Shown here in pieces: positions 8,770 to 17,446 of a stretch of DNA of 64,000 nucleotides. The stretch comes from Psychromarinibacter halotolerans (lineage in GTDB: Bacteria; Pseudomonadota; Alphaproteobacteria; Rhodobacterales; Rhodobacteraceae). The position numbers and the translations under genes are program-made. Within the stretch, counting starts at the first letter, position 1. Each line of letters begins with the position of its first letter. The DNA lies in contig NZ_JARGYD010000005.1 in NCBI RefSeq assembly GCF_029168315.1, positions 248,001 through 312,000 of the forward strand. Direction: 5' to 3'. A model generated the notes under the pieces. The model was not told where the DNA came from. It did no database searches and worked only from the letters and a program-made list of their open reading frames with translations.

Positions 8770-8799
8770 CCTAAGTTCGCCGTATACAACCTTAAATTG

Positions 8800-8836
8800 A
8801 AAAGCTGCCGGGCGATGGATCGCCGGGCGGCTTTTT
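8800..8836 (+). terminator. Rho-independent terminator after the LuxR-type regulator
   Basis: A long stem (AAAAGCTGCCGGGCGAT paired with ATCGCCGGGCGGCTTTTT, one wobble and one mismatch) ends in TTTTT, starting about 30 bases after the regulator stop codon. It separates the regulator transcript from the exopolysaccharide operon. Confidence 0.85.
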
Positions 8837-8899
8837 GCTGCCGCATTTCTGCTGCGGAGCGGCATAGGGCAATTCATTGATAAGCAAAGAATTAATATA

Positions 8900-8914
8900 C
8901 CCTACAGTGTAGGG
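8900..8914. promoter_or_regulatory. 15-base palindrome upstream of algD: candidate operator
   Basis: CCCTACA-G-TGTAGGG is a perfect seven-base inverted repeat around one base, 92 bases upstream of algD and just after an AT-rich stretch (about 8871-8899). It is the most symmetrical site in the promoter region and is a good candidate operator for the neighbouring LuxR-type regulator. It is followed by ATTTTT, so a very short terminator (five-base stem) is a weaker alternative. Confidence 0.5.
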
Positions 8915-9005
8915 ATTTTTCCTGACTGGTGACTTGTCGCTGCATTGCGGCAGGGTTGTGTCATGCCCAAGACGGGCGATTTGACTCAGCTTAGACGAGG
9001 ATGGA

Positions 9006-10325
9006 ATGGCTCGGATCAGCATATTTGGAATTGGCTACGTCGGCGTTGTCGCGGCAGCATGTCTGGCGAAGGACGGACACGATGTCATCGCGGTGGATGT
9101 CGACCCCGGCAAGATTGACGCGATCAACAACGCAAAGTCGCCCATCGTGGAAAAAGGGCTGGGCGATCTGGTGAAGGAAGTGGTCGAAGCGGGTCGCCTG
9201 ATTGCCACCGACGACGTGCAGCACGCCATCGACAACACCGACGCCAGCTTCGTCTGCGTGGGCACCCCCAGTGCGCCGGACGGTTCGGTCGGTCTGACGT
9301 ATGTCTCCAGTGTGTGCGAGTCGATCGGCAAGGCGCTGGCTGCCAAGGACGCATTTCATTCGGTCATCATCCGCTCGACCATCGTACCGGGCAGCACCGA
9401 GGGCACCTGCATTCCGGTGCTGGAAGCCGCGTCGGGCAAGACCGCCGGAACCGATTTCGGCATGGGCTATTATCCCGAGTTCCTGCGCGAAAGCACCGCG
9501 ATCGAGGATTACTACGATCCGGGCCTGATTGTGTTCGGCGCGCTGGAGGATCGAACCGCCGCGATCCTCACCGAGATCAACGCGCATCTCGGCACCAAAA
9601 TCCACGTCGTCGATCTGCGCACCGCCGAGATGGTCAAATACACCTCGAACACATGGCGTGCCGTGAAGGTCACCTTCGCGAACGAGATCGGCAATATCGC
9701 CAAATCCTGCGGCCTGGATGGCCAGACGGTGATGGAGATCCTGTGTTCCGACACCAAGGTGAACATCTCCCCGTACTTCATGCGCCCCGGCTTCGCGTTC
9801 GGCGGATCTTGCCTGCCCAAGGATGTCCGTGCCCTGCGCCACCTTGCCCAGACGCGCGAGGTCCGCTCGCCCATGCTGGACGCGGTGGTCGCGGCCAACG
9901 AGGCGCAGATCGCAAAGGCCGAGCAGATGGTCGCCAAGGCGAACGCCAAAAAGGTCGGCTTCGTCGGCATCAGCTTTAAGCCCGGCACCGACGACCTGCG
10001 GGAAAGCCCGCTGGCGGAACTGGCCGGACGGCTGATCAAGTCCGGCGTCGCGGTCGAGATCTACGATCCCTTCGTCCACGAGGCCTATGCCAACGCCAAC
10101 TCGACGGCGGGGCGCGGCAACGATGTGGTCCCGGACCTTGCCGACCGGCTGGTGCCCGAACTGGGCAAGCTGATCGAGGGATCGGACGCCATCGTGGTGG
10201 GCAACCTCTACAAAGAGACGGTGGCCGAACTGGACAAGGTGTCCGGGTCGAAGCCGATGGTCGACCTTGCGCGGCTGCGGCGCGATCTGGTCAGCCAAGG
10301 CGGTTACGAAGGCATCTGCTGGTGA
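9006..10325 (+). CDS. algD: GDP-mannose 6-dehydrogenase
   Basis: Cytoplasmic enzyme of 439 residues that oxidises GDP-mannose to GDP-mannuronate, the committed precursor of alginate-type polymers. The N-terminal NAD-binding fold reads ISIFGIGYVGVVAAACL. The catalytic cysteine sits in FGGSCLPKDVRAL (Cys269, matching Cys268 of Pseudomonas AlgD), and the substrate-binding NPEFLREST equivalent is YYPEFLREST. Length equals the Pseudomonas enzyme. UDP-glucose dehydrogenases share the fold, but KYTSNTWRAVKVTFANEIGN matches AlgD closely. First gene of the operon; its stop overlaps the GTG start of alg8 by four bases, implying translational coupling. High confidence in family, and high in substrate because alg8 and algA homologues follow. 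Confidence 0.93.
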   Translation: MARISIFGIGYVGVVAAACLAKDGHDVIAVDVDPGKIDAINNAKSPIVEKGLGDLVKEVVEAGRLIATDDVQHAIDNTDASFVCVGTPSAPDGSVGLTYVSSVCESIGKALAAKDAFHSVIIRSTIVPGSTEGTCIPVLEAASGKTAGTDFGMGYYPEFLRESTAIEDYYDPGLIVFGALEDRTAAILTEINAHLGTKIHVVDLRTAEMVKYTSNTWRAVKVTFANEIGNIAKSCGLDGQTVMEILCSDTKVNISPYFMRPGFAFGGSCLPKDVRALRHLAQTREVRSPMLDAVVAANEAQIAKAEQMVAKANAKKVGFVGISFKPGTDDLRESPLAELAGRLIKSGVAVEIYDPFVHEAYANANSTAGRGNDVVPDLADRLVPELGKLIEGSDAIVVGNLYKETVAELDKVSGSKPMVDLARLRRDLVSQGGYEGICW

Positions 10326-11803
10326 TCGCCCCGATGCTTGGCCATCTCGCATACGCTTCGGTGATCGTCCTTCTGGCATCGCTGGTCCCGCCCGCCCTTC
10401 TGGGCGAGGCCGCGGCCGGGCTGCTGGTTGTGGGGATCATCGGCACGTGGCGATACGGCTGGGCCGCGATCAACTTCACCCGCGCGGTGATGTTCCGGCG
10501 CTGGGTCTACCCGCGCCGGAAAGCCAGGGCGATGGCCGCTTACGCCGCCAAGCCTTTGCAGGCGCACGCCTATTTCCTGACGACGTCCTACAAGATCGAA
10601 CCCGAAGTGACGCTGCCGGTCTACCGCAGCATCTTTACCGCTGCCGCCAATTCGGACGCGGGCGCGACGATCGTCGCCTCGGTCGTCGATGGCGCGGACG
10701 AACGGCTGATCCGCCAGATCTTCGCCACCTCGCCCGAGGATATGACCGGCGTCCGGCTGATCGTCGACCGCATCCCCGGCACCGGCAAGCGCGACGCGCT
10801 GGCGCGGTCGCTAAACCTGATCGCGCGGCAATGCCCGACCCGGCACGATGTCGTGCTGTTCGTCGACGGCGACAGCTGCGTGCCGCCCGATGTCGTGGCG
10901 CAGTCCGCGCCGTTTTTCACCAACCCGAAGGTGGGCGCTTTGACCACCGACGAAGCGGTCAGCATCCCGCAGCCGGGCCTGTTCCGCGACTGGTTCGAAC
11001 TGCGCTTCGACCAGCGGCAGATGATGATGTGCTCGATGGGGCTGGGCAACCGCGTGCTGACGCTGACGGGCCGCATGTCCGTGTTTCGCGCCGATCTGGC
11101 GACGACGCCCGATTTCATCAACCTCGTGCAGTACGACCACATCGACCATTGGCGGCTGGGCCACGTCAAGTTCCTGACCGGGGACGACAAGTCGACGTGG
11201 TTCTGGCTGATGAAGAACGGCTACGAGATGGCCTATCTGCCCGACGTCCGGTCGAGCAGCATGGAAACCCAGCCCAAGCCCACCTTCGTCGGCAGCGCCG
11301 CCGCGCTGATGGTCCGCTGGTTCGGCAACATGCTGCGCACCAATGGCCGCGCGTTGGAACTGTCGCCGCGCCAGATCGGGTTGTTCACATGGTGGTCGAT
11401 CTTCGACCAGCGTCTGTCGATCTGGAGCACGCTGGCCGGCCCGCTGTCGGTGATCGTCGCCGCGGTCTTCTTCGATCCGCTGGTGCTGCCGATCTACGTC
11501 GCGTGGGTCATGTTCACGCGGTACGTCTTTTGCTGGATCATATGCGGCTTCCGGGGCCGGACCTTCCCGATCTCGTACCCGTTCCTTCTATACTTCAGCC
11601 AGCTGTTCGGCGCCTGCGTCAAAAGCTTCGTCTTCTTCCGGCTCGACCGGCAGAAGTGGACCCGACAGGCGGCCGGCACTGGAACTGGCGCCGCGCCCGT
11701 CGCTTTGGGACGGCGCATGGCGGCGATGGGCTCTGCCTACCTTCATTTCCTCGCACTCGGATGGCTGACCGTAGTCGTCCTGTTCCTCACCGGCGTGCTG
11801 TGA
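10322..11803 (+). CDS. alg8: Mannuronan synthase, glycosyltransferase family 2
   Basis: Inner-membrane polymerase of 493 residues that transfers mannuronate from GDP-mannuronate to the growing chain. It starts with GTG in the GTGA overlap with algD. Two N-terminal membrane segments precede the GT2 domain; visible motifs are the DxD in VLFVDGDSCVPPD (about residue 183) and the GDDK catalytic motif in FLTGDDKSTWFWLMKNGYE, both as in Pseudomonas Alg8. Membrane helices follow from about residue 370 (SVIVAAVFFDPLVLPIYVAWVMF). It should act with the Alg44 homologue encoded next. All expected catalytic motifs are present, unlike several other proteins of this operon. Confidence 0.92.
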   Translation: MIAPMLGHLAYASVIVLLASLVPPALLGEAAAGLLVVGIIGTWRYGWAAINFTRAVMFRRWVYPRRKARAMAAYAAKPLQAHAYFLTTSYKIEPEVTLPVYRSIFTAAANSDAGATIVASVVDGADERLIRQIFATSPEDMTGVRLIVDRIPGTGKRDALARSLNLIARQCPTRHDVVLFVDGDSCVPPDVVAQSAPFFTNPKVGALTTDEAVSIPQPGLFRDWFELRFDQRQMMMCSMGLGNRVLTLTGRMSVFRADLATTPDFINLVQYDHIDHWRLGHVKFLTGDDKSTWFWLMKNGYEMAYLPDVRSSSMETQPKPTFVGSAAALMVRWFGNMLRTNGRALELSPRQIGLFTWWSIFDQRLSIWSTLAGPLSVIVAAVFFDPLVLPIYVAWVMFTRYVFCWIICGFRGRTFPISYPFLLYFSQLFGACVKSFVFFRLDRQKWTRQAAGTGTGAAPVALGRRMAAMGSAYLHFLALGWLTVVVLFLTGVL

Positions 11804-11847
11804 CGCGCCGCCCCTATCCGATCCGAACCCGACACAAGGACCGATCC

Positions 11848-12990
11848 ATGAGTGACACCGACATGACCCTTTCGGACGCCCCTGCCAGCCGGACCGCCGT
11901 GCCGGACGGGTTCGTCCACGACGGCGAGCATCCGCAGATCCCGGTGCCGTTCACCGCCGTCATCGGCGACCGCAGGATGGAAGGCCGCAGCCTGTCGGTG
12001 ACCGGAGCGGTGGTGACCGGCCTGCTGCCACCGAACGCCGAAGGCAGCGTGCGTCCCGTGACGCTTCGGTTCGATTTCGAGGGCTTCTCGACCAACCTCT
12101 ACCCCGAGGTGCGCGTACTGCGGCAGGGCAACGAGGCCGACGCGACCTACGAGCTTCGGTTCACGGACCCGACCGCCGGGCACCTTGCGCCGCTGCGCTA
12201 CATTCTCAACAGCGCGATCGCCGGGGACCTTGTGTCGATCGGGCAGATGCTCGGCTACACCGGGCCGACCAAGGTTAAGACGAAGCCGCCGCTTGCGCGG
12301 CGCGGCGTCGCCGGGCGGGCCGGGAACGGGCTGAAGCGCCTTGCGATCCTTGGGCTTAGCCTCGGGCTGATCGTCGTGGCGGGGCAGGTGATCCACAACC
12401 GGGTGATGTTCAGCTACGAGGGCCAGCCCGTCGTGGTGTCCATCCCGGGCGAGACGTTGCGATCCACCGCCGCCGGTCAGATCACCTATGTGAACGCGGA
12501 TGCGGGCGCCGGTGACGTGATCTACTCGATCAGCGCGAACTCTGGCGATTTTCTCAGTGTCGAGATGCCCTGCGACTGTGATCTGCAGGCGCTGCCGGAC
12601 TTCTACGAAGGCGCAACGATCCTGCCGGGCACGGCGCTGGTCAAGCTGGTCGAGCCGGACGCGGGGCTCGAGGCCCGCACGCAAGTCAGCTTCGAAGGCG
12701 TCGCGCGGATGTTCGCGGGGGACGAGGCCGAACTGGTGCTGGCCAGCGGCGACGTCGTGCCGGTGTCCGTTTCCCTGATGCAGGGCGAAGGAATGGAGCC
12801 GGGCGACACAGTTCCCGCCGAACTTGCGCTGCCGGATGAGATGGCGGGCACGCTCGCGCCGGGCACGACTGCCCGGCTGCGGTTCCGCCGGACCCTGCTG
12901 CCGGACTGGTTTGGCAGCACATGGAACGACGCAGGCACCCGCATCGGCGGCGCGTGGACCGCGCTTGTCAGCGATCTGACGACTGAATGA
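11848..12990 (+). CDS. alg44: Alg44-like polymerase subunit: degenerate PilZ domain, one TM helix, periplasmic HlyD-like part
   Basis: Protein of 380 residues, start chosen at the ATG after AAGGACC. Layout matches Alg44: cytoplasmic N-terminal PilZ-type domain (about 28-130), one membrane helix (about 162-188, KRLAILGLSLGLIVVAGQV), and a periplasmic membrane-fusion-like domain (SIPGETLRSTAAGQITYVN onward). In Pseudomonas, c-di-GMP binding to this PilZ domain activates Alg8 through an RxxxR motif and a DxSxxG motif. Here the first region reads HPQIPVPFTAV with no arginine (residues 28-38), and the second reads SLSVTG (48-53) with Ser in place of the Asp. c-di-GMP gating may therefore be lost or altered. 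Position directly after alg8 supports the identity. Confidence 0.85.
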   Translation: MSDTDMTLSDAPASRTAVPDGFVHDGEHPQIPVPFTAVIGDRRMEGRSLSVTGAVVTGLLPPNAEGSVRPVTLRFDFEGFSTNLYPEVRVLRQGNEADATYELRFTDPTAGHLAPLRYILNSAIAGDLVSIGQMLGYTGPTKVKTKPPLARRGVAGRAGNGLKRLAILGLSLGLIVVAGQVIHNRVMFSYEGQPVVVSIPGETLRSTAAGQITYVNADAGAGDVIYSISANSGDFLSVEMPCDCDLQALPDFYEGATILPGTALVKLVEPDAGLEARTQVSFEGVARMFAGDEAELVLASGDVVPVSVSLMQGEGMEPGDTVPAELALPDEMAGTLAPGTTARLRFRRTLLPDWFGSTWNDAGTRIGGAWTALVSDLTTE

Positions 12991-13047
12991 TTTCCCTACG
13001 CGAATACCCCGCGGCCGAGGGCCGGAACGGGATGGCACAGGAGGCCA

Positions 13048-14448
13048 ATGATGAACAGTGATATTCACCCGGTCGTACTTTGTGGTGGCTCGGGATCGCG
13101 CCTTTGGCCGATGTCCCGCGCCCAAAGCCCGAAACAATTCCAGTCGGTGAACGGCGCAGGGTCGCTGACCTTCTTTCAGGCGACGGTGCAGCGGCATCGC
13201 GGCGGCGTGTTCGCCGACCCCTATGTCGTCACTTCGGCGCAGCACGCGGTGGTCGTCCGCCGTCAGCTGGACGCGCTGCAATGCCCGGCGACGGTACTGG
13301 CAGAGCCGGTGGCGCGAAACACCGGCCCGGCGGTTCTTGCCGCGGCGCTTCAGATCGCGAAGACGGACCCCAAGGGCCTCATGCTCGTCCTTCCCTCGGA
13401 CCACGTCATCATCGGCAACCTGAACACCCCGATCATGCAGATGCGCCAGGCGGCGCTGGACGGACGGATCGTGATCTTCGGGATCAAGCCGACCTATCCG
13501 GAAACCGGCTACGGCTACATCACCGATGGCGGAAGCTTCACCGAGCACAAGGATCTGCACCGCGTCGCCGAGTTCGTCGAGAAACCGCCGCTCAGCCGCG
13601 CGGCGCACCTGATCCAAAGCGGGTTCGCCTACTGGGCCTCGGGGATCTCTTTGTTCATGGCAGAGACGATCATCGAAGAGTTCAAGCGGCTCGACCGCAC
13701 CACCTATGACGCGGTGAACAACGCGCTGGAACGGGGCGAGCAGGGCTTCCATGCCTTCGAGCTGCACGCTGACAGCTTCCGCCGCGCGGTGAACGAGCCG
13801 ACGGAACGCAACATCTTCGAACGGTCCCCCGCGGTCTCCCTGGCGCCGCTCGATGTTCAATGGAGCGACGTCGGCTGCTGGACTTCGATGCACGCCATCG
13901 GCACGCAGGACGAAAGCGGCAACGTGCTGCATGGCGATGTCATCACGGTCAACACCGAGAACACGCTGGTGAAGGCCGAAAAGCGGCTGGTCGCGGTGGT
14001 CGGCATGTCCGACGTCATCGTTGTCGACACGCCGGACGCGGTGCTCGTGACCCAGCGCGGCATGTGCCAGAACGTGAAAGAGGTCGTCTCGACGCTGAAG
14101 GACGAACAGCGGATCGAGGCGGTGCGCCACGTCACCCGCGATCACGACTGGGGGCAAAGCCAGCAGCTTCTAAACAACAGCGATTACGACATGTCGGTAA
14201 TCCGTATCAATCCGGGTGCCTCGATCAGTGTCGATCCGCTGCCGGGGCGCCAGCTGATCTCGGTGCATGGCAAGCTTGAGGTGTTCGACGGCCTCAGCCG
14301 CCGCAAACTGGAAGCGGGCGAACGCCTGATGCTGGGTCCGGACGGCAGCGCGCACCTGACCAACACCGCGAACGACCCGGTAGAGGCGCTGCTGGTCACC
14401 ATGAACGCGGCCCTCGTCGCTGCCCCGGAGATCGTCCAGCATGGCTGA
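13048..14448 (+). CDS. algA: Mannose-1-phosphate guanylyltransferase with a divergent C-terminal cupin (AlgA-like)
   Basis: Enzyme of 466 residues making GDP-mannose from mannose-1-phosphate for AlgD. The start follows GGAGG at 8 bases. The nucleotidyltransferase domain (about 1-285) is intact: GGSGSRLWPMSR signature, SPKQF lysine, LPSDHVI and the FVEKP motif. The C-terminal part (about 350-460) keeps the cupin layout of type II phosphomannose isomerases (WGQSQQLLNNSDYDMSVIRI), but where AlgA has the metal-binding QMHHHRAEHW stretch this protein has VDPLPGRQ (from residue 395), with no histidines. Isomerase activity is therefore doubtful, and mannose-6-phosphate may come from another isomerase. 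Its 3' end overlaps algG by eight bases. Confidence 0.88.
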   Translation: MMNSDIHPVVLCGGSGSRLWPMSRAQSPKQFQSVNGAGSLTFFQATVQRHRGGVFADPYVVTSAQHAVVVRRQLDALQCPATVLAEPVARNTGPAVLAAALQIAKTDPKGLMLVLPSDHVIIGNLNTPIMQMRQAALDGRIVIFGIKPTYPETGYGYITDGGSFTEHKDLHRVAEFVEKPPLSRAAHLIQSGFAYWASGISLFMAETIIEEFKRLDRTTYDAVNNALERGEQGFHAFELHADSFRRAVNEPTERNIFERSPAVSLAPLDVQWSDVGCWTSMHAIGTQDESGNVLHGDVITVNTENTLVKAEKRLVAVVGMSDVIVVDTPDAVLVTQRGMCQNVKEVVSTLKDEQRIEAVRHVTRDHDWGQSQQLLNNSDYDMSVIRINPGASISVDPLPGRQLISVHGKLEVFDGLSRRKLEAGERLMLGPDGSAHLTNTANDPVEALLVTMNAALVAAPEIVQHG

Positions 14449-15967
14449 TACGCGGCGGACAGGCGGGCTAGCGTCCATGATGGCGCCCATGATGGGCGCG
14501 GTGCTGGCGACGCTGGCCTGCGCCTCGGTGCAGGCGCAGGCGATCGACCGCTATGCGGAACTGCGCCGCGGCATTGTCGGCGCCTATGCCACCCTGTCCG
14601 GCGCGGCAAGCACGGCAAAGGGCCTGTCGGCCCTTCCCGAACTGGGCGCGGCCGACGGTCTTCAGATCCTGCCGCCACCTGTCGAGGTCCACTATGACAC
14701 GTTGACCCTGCTTCCCGATGCCGAGGTCTCGCTGATCGACGTCCGGGTGACGCTTTTGCAGATGTCGCAGTCGGCGGGCGCGAACGGCCAGCTTATGGTG
14801 CTGCGGGCCCAGCACGGCGATACGCCCAAGGCCATCGCCGTGCAGAAGGGCACGATCGCGCTGTCCGACTTGATGAAGACGCCCGAAGTCATCGACGCAA
14901 GCGGCCCCGACGGGCTGACCTTGCCGCTGGTGATCTGGCCCGGCGCGCGCCTGATCGTCGGCAAGGGCGAGACGCTGAAACTCAGCCGCGCCGACGGGGC
15001 CTTTCTTGCGAACTTCGGCGCGCTTGTCGTCAACGGCGGCGCGATCGAGGGTGCAGGGGCCGAACATGCCGACGTGCCCGAATTCGCGCCTTTTGTGATC
15101 ACGGCTGGCACCGGCCACATGGTGCTCCGCAATGCGCGCCTTCAGAATCTTGGCTTCGACGTGTCACCGGCCTTCGGGGGCGTGACCCAGTTCACCGGCG
15201 GGCTTTACCCCGCAGAGGACCGCACGCTGGTGACCGGATCGGTGCTGCGCGACGTCCTGTCATTGACGCTGAAGGGCGCAAGCGCCCCTGTGGTGACCGG
15301 CAACCTGTTCCACGCGATGCGCGGCGAGGCGGTAGAGCTTCGCGCCACGAAGGACGCCGTGATCTCGGGCAACCTGTTTCTGGACGGTGTCGACGGCAAC
15401 GCGATCCGGGTCACCAATGCCTCGACGGGTACGGTGATTGCGGACAACCGCATCTTCCGGGCCGGTGGCGGTGCGATCCGTGTCGACGACGCCAGCCATT
15501 CGGCCCGCATCACGGGCAACATCGTGTGGCGCGCGGACGGCGTCGGCATCACGGTCGAGGCCAGCGACTGCGCGGTCCTTGCCGGGAACGTCGCGCTGGA
15601 AAACCGGATGAAGGGAATTTCGCTGCGCGCGGTCCGCGCCGGCGTGGTGCGCGACAACCGGATCCTTGCCAACGGCAGCGCCGGCTTGTTCGTCGCGGAC
15701 CAGCCGGGCGAAACGCCGACCGTGGTCGACGCCAACCTGTTCGTCGGCAACCGGGCCGGTCTGGATAGCGCGTCGGGCGGCAAGCTGGACCTGCGCGGCA
15801 ACGACCTGACCGACCAGTTCCCCCGCTTTTTCGATGGCGACCTGAACGGGCTGACGTCCGAGATCGTCGGAAACCTCCGGGGCGAGACCGACATGTTGCT
15901 AAGCGTGGGACACGCCCCGCGCGACGGTCTGGCGCCCCTGTCCTGCAGCCCCGAACACGAAAGCTGA
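14441..15967 (+). CDS. algG: AlgG-like periplasmic beta-helix protein lacking the DPHD epimerase motif
   Basis: Protein of 508 residues with a signal peptide (cleavage near VQAQA) and a right-handed beta-helix covering about 190-480 (repeated GNxF/GNIVW/NRIL rungs). Size and position fit AlgG, the periplasmic mannuronan C5-epimerase and scaffold protein of alginate operons. In Pseudomonas the catalytic site is a DPHD motif on the helix; in the equivalent rung this protein reads VELRATKDA (298-306), and no DPHD is found anywhere. It may be a pure scaffold that keeps the polymer in the periplasmic channel, or an enzyme using another site. Overlaps algA by eight bases and is followed 4 bases later by algI. 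Confidence 0.78.
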   Translation: MADTRRTGGLASMMAPMMGAVLATLACASVQAQAIDRYAELRRGIVGAYATLSGAASTAKGLSALPELGAADGLQILPPPVEVHYDTLTLLPDAEVSLIDVRVTLLQMSQSAGANGQLMVLRAQHGDTPKAIAVQKGTIALSDLMKTPEVIDASGPDGLTLPLVIWPGARLIVGKGETLKLSRADGAFLANFGALVVNGGAIEGAGAEHADVPEFAPFVITAGTGHMVLRNARLQNLGFDVSPAFGGVTQFTGGLYPAEDRTLVTGSVLRDVLSLTLKGASAPVVTGNLFHAMRGEAVELRATKDAVISGNLFLDGVDGNAIRVTNASTGTVIADNRIFRAGGGAIRVDDASHSARITGNIVWRADGVGITVEASDCAVLAGNVALENRMKGISLRAVRAGVVRDNRILANGSAGLFVADQPGETPTVVDANLFVGNRAGLDSASGGKLDLRGNDLTDQFPRFFDGDLNGLTSEIVGNLRGETDMLLSVGHAPRDGLAPLSCSPEHES

Positions 15968-15971
15968 CGCG

Positions 15972-17432
15972 ATGGTCTTCTCTTCGGAATCCTTCCTGTT
16001 CCTGTTCCTGCCGCTGTTCCTTGCGGCCTACTACCTGACGCCGACGCGGCTGAAGTCCTACACGATCCTTGCCGGGTCTTACGTGTTCTACGCGTGGTGG
16101 CGGGTCGACTTCCTTGGCCTGCTGTTCTTGACCACCGCATTCGCTTACGTCGTCGGTCAGCAGGTCGCGAAGCATCGCGGAACCAAGACCGGGCGAGTCT
16201 GGCTGGGCATCGGCGTCGTTGGGTGCCTTGGCGTGCTGGGTGTGTTCAAGTACCTGAACTTCTTCATCGATAGCTTTGCGGCCCTGATGGGCACCGACGC
16301 GGCGGGGCTGGGCGTGCATTGGCACCTGATCCTGCCCATCGGCATCTCGTTCTACGTGTTTCAGGCGCTGAGCTACCTGATCGACGTCCATCGCGGCGAC
16401 GCGACCGCCGACGCCAGCTTTATCGACTTCGCCGCCTTCATCGCGCTGTTCCCGCAGCTAATCGCCGGCCCGATCCTGCGCTACAAGGATCTCGAGGACC
16501 AGTTCCGCGAACGCGAGCACTCGGTCGAGCTGTTCTGCGACGGCCTTGCGCGGTTCCTGATCGGTCTGGGCAAGAAGGTCATCCTTGCCGACGCCGTGGC
16601 GCCGCTGGCCGACGTGGTATTCGGCGGAGGCGAGGTCGGCATGGCGCTCGCGTGGGCCGGGGCGCTGGCCTACATGCTGCAGCTGTACTTCGACTTCTCG
16701 GGCTATTCGGACATGGCCATCGGGCTTGGCCGGATGATGGGCTTTCGGTTCCTCGAGAACTTCCGCTTCCCCTACATCAGCCGCTCGATCACCGAGTTCT
16801 GGCGCCGCTGGCACATCTCGCTGTCGAACTGGCTGCGCGACTATCTCTACATCTCGCTGGGCGGGAACCGTAAGGGGCCGGGCCGCACGTACTTCAACCT
16901 GATGGCGGTGATGGTTCTGGGCGGCCTGTGGCATGGCGCGAACTGGACCTTCGTTCTGTGGGGCTTCTGGCACGGCGGGCTTCTGGCGGCCGAACGCTAC
17001 ACCGGCTGGGACAAGCGCGCGGCGGGCAGCTGGATCGCGCTGCCGCTGACGCTGTTCTTCGTCCTGATCGGCTGGGTCATGTTCCGCGCCACCACCGTTT
17101 CCGAGGGGTTCGAGGTCTACGCGGGCATGTTCGGCGCGAATGGCCTGACCGGGGACCCGGCGCTGTGGATGGACGTTACCCGCGAAAGCGTCGCGCTGGC
17201 CCTTGTCGCCGCCGTGGTGGTGTTTCTGGAACCGCATATCCACGACTATTTCAGCCGCCCGGTGAAGAACGCCCCGGTGTCCCACGACGGGACCGTGATC
17301 GTGGAAGGCCACGCCGCGCAGGGCGCCCTGATGCAGGCCGTGTCGGTCGTGGCGGTGCTGGCGATCGGGGTTCTGACCGTCCTGAAGCTCGCCGAGCAAA
17401 GCTTCTCGCCCTTCCTTTACTTCCAGTTCTGA
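15972..17432 (+). CDS. algI: MBOAT O-acyltransferase, alginate O-acetylation
   Basis: Integral membrane protein of 486 residues with about ten hydrophobic segments, starting FLFLFLPLFLAAYYL. MBOAT motifs are clear: FWRRWHISLSNWLRDYLYISLGG (about 276-298) and the invariant histidine in GGLWHGANWTFVLWG (about 317-331). In Pseudomonas, AlgI passes acetyl groups across the inner membrane to AlgJ and AlgX, which acetylate mannuronate residues. Homologues also serve cellulose and other polymers, but the presence of algJ, algX and algF homologues in the next genes makes the alginate-type system the best call. Confidence 0.92.
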   Translation: MVFSSESFLFLFLPLFLAAYYLTPTRLKSYTILAGSYVFYAWWRVDFLGLLFLTTAFAYVVGQQVAKHRGTKTGRVWLGIGVVGCLGVLGVFKYLNFFIDSFAALMGTDAAGLGVHWHLILPIGISFYVFQALSYLIDVHRGDATADASFIDFAAFIALFPQLIAGPILRYKDLEDQFREREHSVELFCDGLARFLIGLGKKVILADAVAPLADVVFGGGEVGMALAWAGALAYMLQLYFDFSGYSDMAIGLGRMMGFRFLENFRFPYISRSITEFWRRWHISLSNWLRDYLYISLGGNRKGPGRTYFNLMAVMVLGGLWHGANWTFVLWGFWHGGLLAAERYTGWDKRAAGSWIALPLTLFFVLIGWVMFRATTVSEGFEVYAGMFGANGLTGDPALWMDVTRESVALALVAAVVVFLEPHIHDYFSRPVKNAPVSHDGTVIVEGHAAQGALMQAVSVVAVLAIGVLTVLKLAEQSFSPFLYFQF

Positions 17433-17446
17433 ACGGAGACGCGCCG

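Noticed and set aside
8900..8920. The palindrome before algD as a terminator
   Set aside because: A real terminator for the upstream gene already exists at 8800-8836, and as an RNA hairpin this site has only a five-base stem; an operator is more likely.
10267..12990. A long open frame running antisense-like through alg8 into alg44
   Set aside because: Only the last 380 residues (from 11848) show protein-like composition and a family match; the earlier part is an arginine/proline-rich shadow of alg8 in another frame, common in GC-rich DNA.
11743..14157. An 804-codon minus-strand open frame opposite alg44 and algA
   Set aside because: Antisense shadow with biased composition over genes with clear motifs.
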